Positions 1-9,084 are shown, counted from the first letter of the stretch. The stretch is 64,000 bases of DNA from Cryobacterium sp. MP_M3 (GCF_015752155.1 NZ_JADOVI010000001.1:558001-622000); one strand, 5' to 3'. Notes: generated by a model not told the origin, from the sequence alone. Numbers and translations are program-made.

Positions 1-1
1 C

Positions 2-211
2 GCGATCGGCCAGTTCGGCGCCGAAATCCTGATCGGGAAGCACTACGGTGCCGCCCTGCTCTTCATCACTCCGCTCGCGCTGGCCGTCGTGCACCTGACC
101 AGCCCGGTGCCGGTGCCCGAGCTGCTGGTCGACCGGGTCGTCGAGACGGCGCTCGGCGGGGGGATCGCCATCCTGATCGTGCTCCTCGCGCGAACCCGGC
201 AGCCTTCCTGA
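2..211 (+). CDS. FUSC-like membrane protein, C-terminal fragment
   Basis: The window opens inside this gene; 69 codons and a TGA stop remain. The tail carries AEILIGKHYGAALLFITPL followed by a Val-Asp-Arg-Val-Val-Glu-Thr segment and a final hydrophobic helix (GGGIAILIVLLA). This resembles the second half of FUSC (fusaric-acid-resistance-like) membrane proteins, in which a conserved E-x-L-I-G-x-x-Y stretch precedes a membrane segment. Such proteins are thought to export aromatic acids or similar compounds. The upstream part and start are outside the window, so the assignment rests on this short match only. Confidence 0.55.
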   Translation, partial: AIGQFGAEILIGKHYGAALLFITPLALAVVHLTSPVPVPELLVDRVVETALGGGIAILIVLLARTRQPS

Positions 212-298
212 GAGCTCGTGCAGGACGCATTGGAGGCGCACAGGTTGTTCTCAGCTTCTCGATAGGGATTCAACTGAATCGGCCGGAAAGCTCCAAGT

Positions 299-1714
299 AT
301 GAGCCTCGACACCCGTCCCACCCAGCGCGTCCAGCGCCACACCTCGGTGCCGCGCATCCACCCGAACTACCACCGGCGGATGCGCCTGGCCGACGGACTT
401 CAGATCATCGCGGTGGTCTCGGTCGCCCTGGTGATCGCGATCTTCCTCGCCGACGGAGGGGCATCCCGCTTCGGCACCCCGGCCGACGCGATCACCTCAC
501 TCGGCGTGGTGACCGGCCTCGTCGGCACCGATCTCCTGCTCCTGATGATGCTGCTGGCCGCGCGGCTCCCCTCGATCGACCGCGCCTTCGGGCACGACAG
601 CGCGATGGAGCTGCACCAGTCGCTGGGAAAGCCTGCCCTCTACCTGATCCTCGGCCACGGCGTCCTGCTCACCATCGGCTACGCGATGGTGCAGCCGGCC
701 ACGGTGTTCGCCGAGGTGTGGATCATGCTCACGACCCTCCCTGACATGCCGCTCGCGTTCGTGGGCCTCGGGCTGCTCGTGACCGTCGTGGTCACCTCCC
801 TCGTCGTGGTGCGGCACCGCTTCCGGTACGAGGCGTGGCACCTGGTGCACCTGCTCTCCTACGTGGCCGTGCTCGTGTCCATCCCGCATCAGCTGAGCGT
901 GGGCACCCTGTTCCGCGAAGGCTCCGTGCAGCGCTACTACTGGCTCGCCCTCTACATCGGGGTGGCCGGCTCGATCCTGCTGTTCCGGTTCATCGTGCCG
1001 ATCGTGCGCTCGCTCCGGTCCCGGCTCGTGGTCGAAGGGGTCGACCCCGTCGCCCGCGGCGTCGTCTCGATCCGGTTGTCCGGGCGTCAGCTGCGCCGGC
1101 TCAAGGCCCGCTCAGGCCAGTTCTTCATCTGGAGGTTCTGGACGCCGAAGCTCTGGTGGCAGGCGCATCCGTTCTCGCTGTCGGCCGCACCGACCGGCAA
1201 CGCGCTGCGGATCACCGTGCGCGGCCTCGGCGACGCCTCCTCGGCCCTGTCGGCGCTGCCCAAGGGCACCAGGGTCAGCTTCGAAGGCCCCTACGGCCTC
1301 TTCACCGACTTCGCCCGCACCTCTCCCCGGATCGTGCTGATCGCCGCCGGCATCGGGGTGGCCCCGATCAGGTCGCTGCTCGAAACGGCGACCTTCGCCC
1401 CGGGCCAGGCCACCGTGATCCTCCGGTCGAGCACCGCCGACGACACCTACCTCGTCGACGAACTGGCCGACCTCTGCCGCGCCAGGGGCGCCGAACTGCG
1501 CATCGTCGCCGGCAAGCGCTCACCCGGCGTGAGCAGCTGGCTCCCGGCGGACGCCGTGCGGGCCAGGGTCTCCCTCGCCACGCTCGTGCCCCAGGTTCGG
1601 GAGGCGGATGTCTACATCTGCGGTCCCCGGCGCTGGACCGACGAGGTCGTGCGCGACGCCCGGGCGGCCGGCCTGCCGACACGGCAAATCCACTTCGAAA
1701 GGTTCGACTGGTGA
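299..1714 (+). CDS. Ferric-reductase-like transmembrane flavin/NAD oxidoreductase
   Basis: A 471-residue membrane oxidoreductase. About six hydrophobic helices occupy residues 30-235, with histidines in the third and fifth helices (LILGHGVLL, WHLVHLLSY) placed as in heme-binding ferric reductase domains. The C-terminal half is a ferredoxin-reductase module: FAD-binding HPFSLS near residue 300, GPYGLF, the nucleotide-binding AAGIGVAPIRSLLE near 350, and a terminal CGPRRWTDEV motif. It should take electrons from NAD(P)H in the cytoplasm and pass them across the membrane. A GGAAAG sequence precedes the ATG. Its stop overlaps the start of the FMN-binding gene (GTGA), and apbE follows, so the likely electron acceptor is the next protein rather than ferric iron directly; the acceptor is inferred. 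Confidence 0.85.
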   Translation: MSLDTRPTQRVQRHTSVPRIHPNYHRRMRLADGLQIIAVVSVALVIAIFLADGGASRFGTPADAITSLGVVTGLVGTDLLLLMMLLAARLPSIDRAFGHDSAMELHQSLGKPALYLILGHGVLLTIGYAMVQPATVFAEVWIMLTTLPDMPLAFVGLGLLVTVVVTSLVVVRHRFRYEAWHLVHLLSYVAVLVSIPHQLSVGTLFREGSVQRYYWLALYIGVAGSILLFRFIVPIVRSLRSRLVVEGVDPVARGVVSIRLSGRQLRRLKARSGQFFIWRFWTPKLWWQAHPFSLSAAPTGNALRITVRGLGDASSALSALPKGTRVSFEGPYGLFTDFARTSPRIVLIAAGIGVAPIRSLLETATFAPGQATVILRSSTADDTYLVDELADLCRARGAELRIVAGKRSPGVSSWLPADAVRARVSLATLVPQVREADVYICGPRRWTDEVVRDARAAGLPTRQIHFERFDW

Positions 1715-2220
1715 GATTCCGCGCGATAACCCTGGCCACGCTGGCCTCCGTCTCCGTGGTCGGCATCGGCTGGCAGCTCGGCGCCCAGCTCACGGCATCC
1801 CAGCAGACCCTGGCCTCGTCGGTGCCGGCTGCGGCGACGAGCACCGCCGCCGCGACGGGCTCGGCGGCGGCCCCGTCTGCCACGCAGCCGGCCGCCCCGG
1901 CGGCGGCCACCGCCGCCGCTCCGGCGCCCGCCCCGGCCACGCCGAGCGGCACCTTCGACGGCTCGGTGGTGCAAACCCGGTTCGGACCCGTGCAGGTGTC
2001 CGTGACGATCGCGAACGGGACGATCACCGAGGTCACGGCGCTCCAGCTGACCAACGACGGCGGCCGCTCGGTGATGATCAGCAACCAGGCGGCGCCGATC
2101 CTCCGCAGCGAGGTGCTCGCCGCCCAGTCGGCCCAGGTGCAGAACGTGAGCGGTGCCACCTACACGTCCGGCGGCTATCTCACCTCACTGCAGGCGGCCC
2201 TCGACGCCGCCCAGTTCTAG
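1711..2220 (+). CDS. Exported FMN-binding domain protein (covalent flavin carrier)
   Basis: GTG start inside the previous stop (GTGA) with GAAAGG 8 nt upstream; 169 residues. Residues 1-28 form a hydrophobic signal or anchor segment, residues 30-78 are an Ala/Pro/Thr-rich linker, and residues 80-169 match the FMN_bind fold. The sequence SGATYTS near residues 147-153 fits the flavinylation motif of NqrC/RnfG-type domains, in which ApbE attaches FMN to the last threonine of the GAT (about T150). The neighbouring apbE supports this. It is likely an extracytoplasmic one-flavin electron carrier fed by the upstream reductase; its final acceptor is unknown. Confidence 0.85.
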   Translation: MRFRAITLATLASVSVVGIGWQLGAQLTASQQTLASSVPAAATSTAAATGSAAAPSATQPAAPAAATAAAPAPAPATPSGTFDGSVVQTRFGPVQVSVTIANGTITEVTALQLTNDGGRSVMISNQAAPILRSEVLAAQSAQVQNVSGATYTSGGYLTSLQAALDAAQF

Positions 2221-2236
2221 CCGGTCCGGCACCGTG

Positions 2237-3025
2237 ATGCCGTCCGCCGCCCAGGTCTCGCCCGAGGACAGAGCCGGAACAGGCGCGCTCACCGTGACGT
2301 CCATGGGGACGGTGCTGAGCATCCGGTTCGGCCGCCCGGTCGACCCTGCCGCCCGCGAGGCCGCCCGCGAGGCGGTCGCCCGCGTGTTCGAACGGTGGGA
2401 CGCCCGGTTCAGCCTGTACCGCGACGACTCGGAGCTGAGCCGGATCAACCGGGGCGAACTCCGCCTCACCCAGGCGAGCCCGGCGCTGCGGGACTGCTAC
2501 GCGCTGGCCCTCGACTGGCGCGACCGCACCGACGGGGTGTTCACCCCGCACCGGGCGGATGGCGTGCTCGACCTGTCCGGAGTGGTCAAGGCCCTCGCCA
2601 TCGACGAGGCCGGGGGAGCGCTGCACGCCCTCGGTCAGGGGGACTGGTCGCTGAATGCGGGCGGGGACATCCTCGTCGCCGGGGACCAGGCGCCGGGGCT
2701 CGACTGGGTGGCCGGCATCGTCGACCCGGAGGACCGGGCGCGCACGCTGGCCGTCGTCCCCCTGGCGCTGCCGCTCCGGGCGGTCGCGACCTCCGGCAGC
2801 GCCGAACGCGGCGACCACATCTGGTCTTCCGCCGGCGGGGGGCCGTCGCCATACCGGCAGGTCTCCGTTCTCGCCCGTGACGTCGTGACCGCCGACGTGC
2901 TGGCCACGTCCATCATCGCCGGCGGGGAGGCGACCCTGAACCGGAGCACCGAGACCTGGCCCGTGGAGGTGCTCGCCGTGCTCCGGGACGGGTCGCTCCT
3001 GGCCACCCCTGGGTTGCGCGCCTGA
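2237..3025 (+). CDS. apbE: FAD:protein FMN transferase (ApbE family)
   Basis: Transfers the FMN moiety of FAD to a Thr/Ser in a target motif. A 262-residue product from ATG 2237 (GTG 2234 is the adjacent alternative). Family marks are the N-terminal S-M-G-T-V segment, LNAGGDILVAG near residue 140, and TADVLATSI near residue 220, which correspond to the flavin-binding and Mg-binding blocks. It is the third gene of a module whose second gene carries the flavinylation motif. No signal peptide or lipobox is visible at either start, although many ApbE proteins act outside the membrane, so where flavinylation takes place is open. Confidence 0.88.
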   Translation: MPSAAQVSPEDRAGTGALTVTSMGTVLSIRFGRPVDPAAREAAREAVARVFERWDARFSLYRDDSELSRINRGELRLTQASPALRDCYALALDWRDRTDGVFTPHRADGVLDLSGVVKALAIDEAGGALHALGQGDWSLNAGGDILVAGDQAPGLDWVAGIVDPEDRARTLAVVPLALPLRAVATSGSAERGDHIWSSAGGGPSPYRQVSVLARDVVTADVLATSIIAGGEATLNRSTETWPVEVLAVLRDGSLLATPGLRA

Positions 3026-3122
3026 CCCGGCCCGGCCGGCACCCTTGTCGGGGGTTGGCGAAGAGCGTACCGTGGCTGGCGCGGGGGCACCCGGCCCTTC
3101 GCCTGGCGGGGAGGAAACGATC

Positions 3123-3359
3123 ATGACAATGGACCCGGATGGGCTCTGGCCGCGTCGAGCGGACGCGGCGAACGACGGCCTGGACGAGGATCGCGACCTT
3201 GACGACATCGCCCTCACCCTCGACGAGGATCTGCCGATCGACCCGGACGCCGAGGACTGGACCGTCGACGCCGATGACCGCGCTGTCGACTTCGACGACG
3301 CCGACGACCGGGATGCCGACCGGGACGCCGACCTGGATGCGGAGGAGTACCGGAGCTAG
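3123..3359 (+). CDS. Small highly acidic protein, function unknown
   Basis: A 78-residue product with a strong ribosome site (GGGGAGGAAACG) ending about 5 nt before the ATG. More than a third of the residues are Asp or Glu, in runs such as DEDRDLDD and DADDRAVDFDDADDRDADRD, and there is little hydrophobic content, so it is probably disordered. I recognise no family. It could bind cations or a basic partner, but nothing here shows that. It follows apbE by about 100 nt and faces an MFS gene tail-to-tail. Confidence 0.6.
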   Translation: MTMDPDGLWPRRADAANDGLDEDRDLDDIALTLDEDLPIDPDAEDWTVDADDRAVDFDDADDRDADRDADLDAEEYRS

Positions 3360-3484
3360 CTCGGGCGGGCGACGGGAGCCGGCGGGGGCGACTCAGGGCT
3401 CGGCGCGCCGGTTTCGGCAGGGCGCGCCCGCGGCCGCGGCCGCGGGCTGCGGAACGGGGCGCGGCCTGGGGCGGGTCACCGTGG

Positions 3485-4828
3485 TCAGTCGGTGTCGAGG
3501 CCGGAGGCCGGTCCGGTGTCGGCGAGCGGATGCGCGATCTCGTCGCGCGGCATCCGGAACAGCACGATCGCGGCGATCGCGAGCACCGGCGGTACCAGCC
3601 CCGCGACCAGGAACGCGGGAGCGAGGCCGATCGCCTCGCCCACCGGCCCGGCCACGGCCATCGACACCGGCATGAGCGCGAGCGACACGAAGAAGTCCAG
3701 GCTCGACACCCGGCCGAGCAGCGATGCGGGCACCCTGCGCTGCAGCAGGGTGCCCCAGATCACGGTGCCTGCCTCGAAGGCGAAGCCGGCCACGAACAGG
3801 GCGGCGACCATGACCCACAGGTCGTTCGTCACCCCGATCAGGGCGATCGGCACGCAACCGAGCCCCCAGAGCAGGTTCATCACCGTGAGGTAGCGCCGCG
3901 GCAGCACCCGGGAGGCGACGAGCAGCGACCCGGCCGCTCCGCCGATCCCGAACGCGGCCAGGGCGAGCGCGAACCCGGCCGGTCCGCCGCCGGCCTGGTC
4001 CTTGACGGCGAACGGCAGCAGCACCTCGATCGGACCCATCAGCACGAGCACGAGCAGCGTGAAGTAGGAGAGCGTTCCCAGCAGCCAGGACGTGCGGAGC
4101 ATGTAGGCGAAGCCGTCACGGACATCCGTGAGCATCGACATGATCGGATGCCGCCGGGCCGAGCCGCCAGCCGGTTCCCCGGGTTCGCGGCGCGACGGGG
4201 CCGCCCGCATCACCACGAGGAAGCCCATCGCCAGCACCTGGGCGGTCGCGATGAGCGCGAACGCCGCTCCGGGTGACGCGACGGCGATCGTGGCGCTCGC
4301 CACGGCCGGCCCGGCGGCCTGCATGATGATCGGCCGCAGCATGCCCTCGACGCCGTTCGCGGCGAGCAGTTGCCCGGCCGGCAGGATCGCCGGCAGCAGC
4401 GCCGAGTAGGCCGGATAGTAGAAGCCGTCGGCGATTCCGAGCACGACGGAGACGAGGGCCAGGTGCCAGATCTCGATCCCGCCCGTCAGGGTCAGCACGG
4501 AGGCCACCCCGAGGGAGAGGGCCTTGGCTCCCTCGACCGCGATCATGATCCGCCGCTGGGGGATGCGGTCGGCCAGGGCGCCGCCGACGAGCACTGCGGC
4601 GATGAGCCCGGTCGCAGCACCGGTCGCCACGATCGACAACTCCGCCGGCCCGCCGCCCTGAGCGATCACCTGCCAGGCCACGGCCACGATCCACATGCCC
4701 GCGCCGAAGAGCGACAGCGTCATCGACGCGACCAGGACCCGGTATCGGGGCTCGCGGAACGGCTGGGCGGCACGCGGCAGCCGCCGGGCGCGGGGATCGG
4801 GCCCGAGGTCGGCGGGGTCGTCCTCCAT
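3485..4828 (-). CDS. MFS transporter (EntS-like, MFS_3 type)
   Basis: A 447-residue membrane protein with about 12 hydrophobic helices. Residue patterns such as ADRIPQRRIMIAVEG in the first cytoplasmic loop and VASRVLPRRYLTVMN in the second half are typical of the MFS_3 group that includes enterobactin exporter EntS and many drug exporters. An exact AGGAGG lies 7 nt before the ATG, fixing the start. A 20-nt GC palindrome (3427-3446) lies past its end and may stop transcription from both sides. The substrate cannot be told from sequence; export of a small molecule is the family expectation. Confidence 0.8.
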   Translation of the reverse strand: MEDDPADLGPDPRARRLPRAAQPFREPRYRVLVASMTLSLFGAGMWIVAVAWQVIAQGGGPAELSIVATGAATGLIAAVLVGGALADRIPQRRIMIAVEGAKALSLGVASVLTLTGGIEIWHLALVSVVLGIADGFYYPAYSALLPAILPAGQLLAANGVEGMLRPIIMQAAGPAVASATIAVASPGAAFALIATAQVLAMGFLVVMRAAPSRREPGEPAGGSARRHPIMSMLTDVRDGFAYMLRTSWLLGTLSYFTLLVLVLMGPIEVLLPFAVKDQAGGGPAGFALALAAFGIGGAAGSLLVASRVLPRRYLTVMNLLWGLGCVPIALIGVTNDLWVMVAALFVAGFAFEAGTVIWGTLLQRRVPASLLGRVSSLDFFVSLALMPVSMAVAGPVGEAIGLAPAFLVAGLVPPVLAIAAIVLFRMPRDEIAHPLADTGPASGLDTD

Positions 4829-4912
4829 CAGGGAATCCTCCTGTGCGGGTCAGGGCACCGTCCAGACCATGATGCGCCGGCGCGAGGCCCGGCGCCAGAC
4901 ATCCGGCGCACC

Positions 4913-4918
4913 TAGGCT
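4913..4918 (+). promoter_or_regulatory. -10 hexamer TAGGCT, leaderless promoter
   Basis: TAGGCT with 6 nt to the GTG at 4925, so transcription should begin at or near the start codon. No clear -35 is seen. Confidence 0.55.
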
Positions 4919-4924
4919 GGGCCC

Positions 4925-5575
4925 GTGACCCCGATTCCGCGCCCCGAGCCCCAGGCCACGGATGCCGCGGAGCCTTCGCGCACCCCGGCGGCCGGGGCAC
5001 GGCTTCCTGCCCAGTTGGCGCTGATGGTTGCCGGCGGAGCGCTCGCGGGCGGCGCGGCGCGGCTGCTCTTCCTGCTCCTGCCCGGCCCGTGGGGCACCCT
5101 CGCGAACACGAGCGCCCTGTGGGGGCTCGTGCCCTTCTTCGCCGTGGCAGCCCTTCGGGTCCGAGCCCGTCGCGCGGCGGTCGCCGGAGCACTGTGCCTG
5201 GCCGCGATGGTCGCCGTCTGGGTGCTCCTCGCCCCCGCGCCGCCGACCCTGCGGGAAGTGGCCCTGTGGGGAGTCGTCGGGGTCGTCGCCGGGGCACTGT
5301 GCGGCCTCGCCGGCGGACTGGTGCGGCGAAGCGGACCCGTGCTCCGGCGCTCCGCGGCCGCGGCGATCGGCGGGGTCGTCCTCGGGGAAGGCGTCTACGG
5401 CATCCTGCTGATCGGCGGCCCGCAGTGGTGGCTGGAGGCGGCCGTCGGCGCCGCACTCGCGCTCGCCTGGGGGCCCGCGCCCCGTGACCGGGCGGTGGCG
5501 CTCGCCGGGGCGGTGCTCGTGGCCGGAGCCCTGTTCGGCGCATTCGTGGCCTACGACGCGATCGCGGCCGGCTGA
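4925..5575 (+). CDS. DUF6518-like membrane protein
   Basis: A 216-residue protein with about six hydrophobic helices after a polar N-terminal stretch of about 30 residues. It looks like the actinobacterial DUF6518 family (conserved LWGLVPF, LGEGVYG and GPQWW-type segments), whose function is unknown. The start is GTG without a ribosome-binding sequence but with a TAGGCT hexamer 6 nt upstream. It is transcribed away from the MFS gene at 3485-4828; the two promoters share a gap of about 96 nt. Confidence 0.7.
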   Translation: MTPIPRPEPQATDAAEPSRTPAAGARLPAQLALMVAGGALAGGAARLLFLLLPGPWGTLANTSALWGLVPFFAVAALRVRARRAAVAGALCLAAMVAVWVLLAPAPPTLREVALWGVVGVVAGALCGLAGGLVRRSGPVLRRSAAAAIGGVVLGEGVYGILLIGGPQWWLEAAVGAALALAWGPAPRDRAVALAGAVLVAGALFGAFVAYDAIAAG

Positions 5576-5641
5576 CCGCCAGCGGCGGGAGACCGGGCAG
5601 CCGACTGCGGGCCGGATGCGGCGCGGGCGAGCCGCGCGGGC

Positions 5642-6031
5642 TCAGGCGCCCGAGGGCGTACGCCGCAGCCTCGTCGCGAGGAGCGCGATCGCACGCCAGC
5701 CGAGCAGGAACAGGCCGAGCACGATCGTGGCCACGAGGATGAAGGTCGGCTGGACGCCCTGCCCGCTCGCGAGCCGCAACAGCATCCCGCCGGCCACCGT
5801 GCACAACCAGACGCCGATACCGGTCCAGACGATCCGCCGGGGGCTGCGCCAGACGCGCAGCACGAGCCAGCCGATCGCGAGCCCGCCGAGGAACGGCCAC
5901 CACGTCGTCAGCACACCGAGGAGACCCTCGCCGTGGCTGGCCCGGCCGATCAGGGCGAAGACCAGCACGAGAACGGCGTCAATGGATGCCGGCACGATGA
6001 CGGATGCCGGGACTGCTCGCTGTGCGCTCAT
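5642..6031 (-). CDS. DUF3054 family membrane protein
   Basis: A 129-residue protein with four hydrophobic helices. The order 'D-A-V-L-V-L-V-F-A-L-I-G-R', then TWWPFLGGLAIGW and WTGIGVWLCT, matches the DUF3054 family, common in actinobacteria and haloarchaea and without a known function. It starts at an ATG 6 nt after a TAGGCT hexamer on the minus strand. It lies tail-to-tail with the DUF6518-like gene and just downstream of the VIT-family gene on the same strand. Confidence 0.8.
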   Translation of the reverse strand: MSAQRAVPASVIVPASIDAVLVLVFALIGRASHGEGLLGVLTTWWPFLGGLAIGWLVLRVWRSPRRIVWTGIGVWLCTVAGGMLLRLASGQGVQPTFILVATIVLGLFLLGWRAIALLATRLRRTPSGA

Positions 6032-6037
6032 CCCGCA

Positions 6038-6043
6038 AGCCTA
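6038..6043 (-). promoter_or_regulatory. -10 hexamer TAGGCT, leaderless promoter
   Basis: Minus-strand TAGGCT 6 nt before the ATG of the DUF3054 gene (start at 6031). Confidence 0.55.
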
Positions 6044-6066
6044 CGGGCCGGGCTCGGCGGCGTGCG

Positions 6067-6777
6067 CTAGATCGACGTGCCGATCAGGGCGCCGATGGCC
6101 CAGGTCACCCCGAGGGCGAGCAGGCCGCCGACGACCACCCGGGAGATCGCGCGGGTCTTCGGGCTGCCGCCGAGGTAGGCGCTCAGCCAGCCCGTGATGA
6201 CGAGGGCGATCGCCACGGCGAGGAACGTGGCCGGCAGCCGCCAGGCGGGCGGCGGCAGCAGCACCGCGAGCAGCGGCAGGATGGCGCCCACCGTGAAGGC
6301 GAGGGCGGAGGCGAACGCCGCATGCCACGGATTCGACAGCTCCTCCGTGCCGATGTGCAGTTCCACCTCGAGGTGGGCGCCGAGCGCGTCGTGCGCGGTC
6401 AACTCGAGCGCCACCTGCCGGGCGGTGTCGGAACTGAGCCCCTTCGCCTGATAAAGGCCGGCCAGTTCGGCCAGCTCCTGATCCGGCATGTGCTCGAGCT
6501 CCCAGCGTTCCTTCGCGATCAGGGCGCGCTCGGTGTCGCGCTGGCTGCTCACCGACACGTATTCGCCCAGGGCCATCGAGATGGCGCCGGCGAGGAGGCT
6601 GGCGACGCCGGCGATCAGGATGGCGGCGGCATCCGGAGTCGCGGCCGCAACGCCCACGACGAGGGCGGCGACCGAGACGATGCCGTCGTTGGCGCCGAGC
6701 ACTCCTGCGCGGAGCCAGTTGAGGCGCGAGGCGTGGCCCGCGGAGTGGGGATCGGTGCCGTGTTCCGGTTCAGTCAT
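6067..6777 (-). CDS. VIT1/CCC1-family iron/manganese transporter
   Basis: A 236-residue protein from ATG 6777. N-terminal RLNWLRAGVLGANDGIVS is the signature first helix of the VIT/CCC1 family; GAISMALGEYVSVSSQRD and the cytoplasmic, acidic helical insert (residues 85-130, with Glu-rich AKERWELEHMPDQELAEL) are family features, the insert normally holding metal-binding Glu residues. Five membrane helices are visible. The expected role is removal of Fe2+ or Mn2+ from the cytoplasm. A minus-strand TTGGAT hexamer lies 6 nt before the ATG, which hints at a leaderless transcript. Confidence 0.88.
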   Translation of the reverse strand: MTEPEHGTDPHSAGHASRLNWLRAGVLGANDGIVSVAALVVGVAAATPDAAAILIAGVASLLAGAISMALGEYVSVSSQRDTERALIAKERWELEHMPDQELAELAGLYQAKGLSSDTARQVALELTAHDALGAHLEVELHIGTEELSNPWHAAFASALAFTVGAILPLLAVLLPPPAWRLPATFLAVAIALVITGWLSAYLGGSPKTRAISRVVVGGLLALGVTWAIGALIGTSI

Positions 6778-6921
6778 GTCTGCATCCAAGCATCCCCCGG
6801 TCGCCGGCGCTACCAAGGGCTGGCTGGTCTTTCCCGCGGCCCGGCTCGGCCGGGAATCCGCTGCCCCGGCCAGAGTTCGCGATGGCGATGTGGGACGCTA
6901 GAGTTTGAACTGGCCAGTATG

Positions 6922-6935
6922 TCTTGATGTCGAGC
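6922..6935 (+). promoter_or_regulatory. Operator-like palindrome upstream of sucC (TCTTGA-TG-TCGAGC)
   Basis: Half-sites TCTTGA and TCGAGC with a 2-nt centre. It abuts a possible -10 (TACATT, 6936-6941) about 75 nt before the sucC start. The same half-sites in the order TCTCGA-TG-TCAAGA lie upstream of icd. From memory, the MarR-family regulator TamR of Streptomyces uses sites of this general look at TCA-cycle genes; binding here is inferred. Confidence 0.5.
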
Positions 6936-7013
6936 TACATTCGGCTCTGCACACTGTGCCCACACCCCCTCGTACCCAGCAGGAACGCCAAGACGCGGAT
7001 TGGAAAGAGCAGC

Positions 7014-8183
7014 GTGGATCTTTACGAATACCAGGCCAGAGACCTGTTTGAACAGTATGGAGTCCCGGTTCTGCCGGGCATCATCGCGGACACCCCCGAA
7101 GAGGTGCGCGCGGCCGCGGAGAAGCTCGGCGGCGTCGTCGTCGTCAAGGCCCAGGTGAAGGTCGGCGGTCGCGGAAAAGCCGGCGGAGTCAAGGTCGCCA
7201 AGACCCCCGACGATGCCGAAGTCGCCGGACGGGCCATCCTCGGCCTCGACATCAAGGGCCACACCGTCAACCGGGTCATGGTTGCCGGGGGAGCCCGAAT
7301 CAAGCAGGAGTTCTACTTCTCCGTGCTGCTGGACCGCACCAACCGCTCCTACCTCTCGCTTGCGAGCTACGAGGGTGGCGTGGAGATCGAGGTTCTCGCC
7401 GTCGAGAAGCCCGAAGCGCTCGCCTACACGGCGATCGACCCGATCGCCGGGATCGACCTGGCGAAGGCCCGCGAGATCGCGATCGCGGCGAAATTCCCGG
7501 CCGAACTCGTCGACAAGGTCGCACCGGTCTTCGTGCAGCTCTACACCGTGTTCACGGGTGAAGACGCGACCCTGGTCGAGGTCAACCCCCTCGTCCTCAC
7601 CGAAGAGGGCGACATCATCGCGCTCGACGGCAAGGTCACGATCGACGAGAACGCCGGCTTCCGCCACCCGAAGCACGCTCTCCTCGAGGATGCGGCCGCC
7701 GCCGACCCGCTCGAGGCGAAGGCCAAGGAGAACGACCTCAACTACGTCAAGCTCGACGGTGAGGTCGGCATCATCGGCAACGGCGCGGGGCTCGTCATGA
7801 GCACCCTCGACGTCGTCGCGTACGCCGGAGAGAACCACGGCGGCGTCAAGCCGGCCAACTTCCTCGACATCGGGGGCGGAGCATCCGCCGAGGTCATGGC
7901 CGCGGGCCTCGACGTCATCCTCGGCGACCCGCAGGTCAAGGCCGTCTTCGTGAACGTCTTCGGCGGCATCACCGCCTGTGACGCCGTCGCGAAGGGCATC
8001 GTGGGTGCGCTCGCCGAACTCGGCAGCGCCGCCAACAAGCCGCTCGTTGTGCGCCTCGACGGCAACAACGTCGAGGAAGGCCGTCGCATCCTCGCCGAGG
8101 CCAACCACCCGCTCGTCACACTGGCCGCCACCATGGACGAGGGCGCCGACAAGGCCGCCGAACTCGCCCACGCCGCGAAGTAA
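7014..8183 (+). CDS. sucC: Succinate-CoA ligase, beta subunit
   Basis: ADP/GDP-forming succinyl-CoA synthetase beta chain, TCA cycle, cytoplasmic. 389 residues from a GTG with GGAAAGAG 5-6 nt upstream; the product begins [22 protein letters not shown]-like, the canonical SucC start. The ATP-grasp part shows [19 protein letters not shown] near residue 45 and VEVNPLV near residue 195. The C-terminal CoA-ligase domain carries FLDIGGGAS and NVFGGI, the latter contacting the phosphohistidine of SucD. sucD follows after 13 nt, and a hairpin terminator closes the operon. The transcript leader holds the operator-like palindrome at 6922-6935. Confidence 0.96.
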   Translation: MDLYEYQARDLFEQYGVPVLPGIIADTPEEVRAAAEKLGGVVVVKAQVKVGGRGKAGGVKVAKTPDDAEVAGRAILGLDIKGHTVNRVMVAGGARIKQEFYFSVLLDRTNRSYLSLASYEGGVEIEVLAVEKPEALAYTAIDPIAGIDLAKAREIAIAAKFPAELVDKVAPVFVQLYTVFTGEDATLVEVNPLVLTEEGDIIALDGKVTIDENAGFRHPKHALLEDAAAADPLEAKAKENDLNYVKLDGEVGIIGNGAGLVMSTLDVVAYAGENHGGVKPANFLDIGGGASAEVMAAGLDVILGDPQVKAVFVNVFGGITACDAVAKGIVGALAELGSAANKPLVVRLDGNNVEEGRRILAEANHPLVTLAATMDEGADKAAELAHAAK

Positions 8184-8196
8184 GGGATTTTCGAAC

Positions 8197-9084
8197 ATGT
8201 CAATCTTCCTCAACAAGGACTCCAAGGTCATCGTGCAGGGCATCACCGGCGGTGAGGGCACCAAGCACACCGCCCTCATGCTCAAGGCCGGCACCCAGGT
8301 CGTCGGCGGCGTGAACGCCCGCAAGGCCGGCACCACCGTCGTGCATGGCAGCGTCGAGCTGCCCGTGTTCGGCACGGTCGCCGAGGCCATGGAGAAGACG
8401 GGCGCGGATGTCTCCATCGCGTTCGTCCCGCCGGCCTTCACCAAGGACGCCGTCATCGAGGCCATCGACGCCGGCATCCCGCTGCTCGTCATCATCACCG
8501 AGGGCGTGCCGGTGCAGGACTCAGCCGAGTTCTGGGCCTACAACATCGCCAAGGGCAACAAGACCCGCATCATCGGTCCGAACTGCCCCGGCATCATCAC
8601 CCCCGGTGAGGCCCTCGTGGGCATCACGCCGGCGAACATCACCGGCAAGGGCCCGGTCGGCCTCGTCTCCAAGTCGGGCACCCTGACCTACCAGATGATG
8701 TACGAACTGCGCGACCTCGGCTTCTCCACCGCCATCGGCATCGGCGGCGACCCCATCATCGGGACCACGCACATCGACGCGCTCGAGGCGTTCGAGGCTG
8801 ACCCCGAGACGCTCGCCATCGTCATGATCGGCGAGATCGGCGGCGACGCCGAGGAGAAGGCGGCCGAGTACATCAAGGCCCACGTCACCAAGCCTGTCGT
8901 CGGCTACGTCGCCGGCTTCACCGCTCCCGAGGGCAAGACCATGGGCCACGCCGGCGCCATCGTCTCCAACGGGGCCGGAACCGCCCAGGGCAAGAAGGAG
9001 GCCCTCGAGGCCGCCGGGGTCAGGGTCGGCAAGACGCCGAGCGAGACCGCCACCCTGCTGCGCGAGGTTCTCGCCGCACTGTAG
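8197..9084 (+). CDS. sucD: Succinate-CoA ligase, alpha subunit
   Basis: 295 residues, normal for SucD. It begins [19 protein letters not shown], with the CoA-binding GITGGEG motif at about residue 15. [12 protein letters not shown] lies near residue 125. The active-site histidine that is phosphorylated sits in GHAGAIVS near residue 250. It works with SucC to convert succinyl-CoA to succinate with substrate-level phosphorylation. It is the second gene of a two-gene operon ended by the hairpin at 9103-9126. Confidence 0.96.
   Translation: MSIFLNKDSKVIVQGITGGEGTKHTALMLKAGTQVVGGVNARKAGTTVVHGSVELPVFGTVAEAMEKTGADVSIAFVPPAFTKDAVIEAIDAGIPLLVIITEGVPVQDSAEFWAYNIAKGNKTRIIGPNCPGIITPGEALVGITPANITGKGPVGLVSKSGTLTYQMMYELRDLGFSTAIGIGGDPIIGTTHIDALEAFEADPETLAIVMIGEIGGDAEEKAAEYIKAHVTKPVVGYVAGFTAPEGKTMGHAGAIVSNGAGTAQGKKEALEAAGVRVGKTPSETATLLREVLAAL

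Noticed and set aside
3427-3446. Perfect 20-nt palindrome CCCGCGGCCGCGGCCGCGGG
   Set aside because: It consists only of GC alternation in a convergent gap; it may help termination but does not resemble the IR-A to IR-F elements.
4116-5903. Long open frame (about 595 codons) on the minus strand across the MFS and DUF6518 genes
   Set aside because: It is Arg/Pro/Ala-rich, lacks a start signal and overlaps three well-supported genes; it is a product of high GC content.
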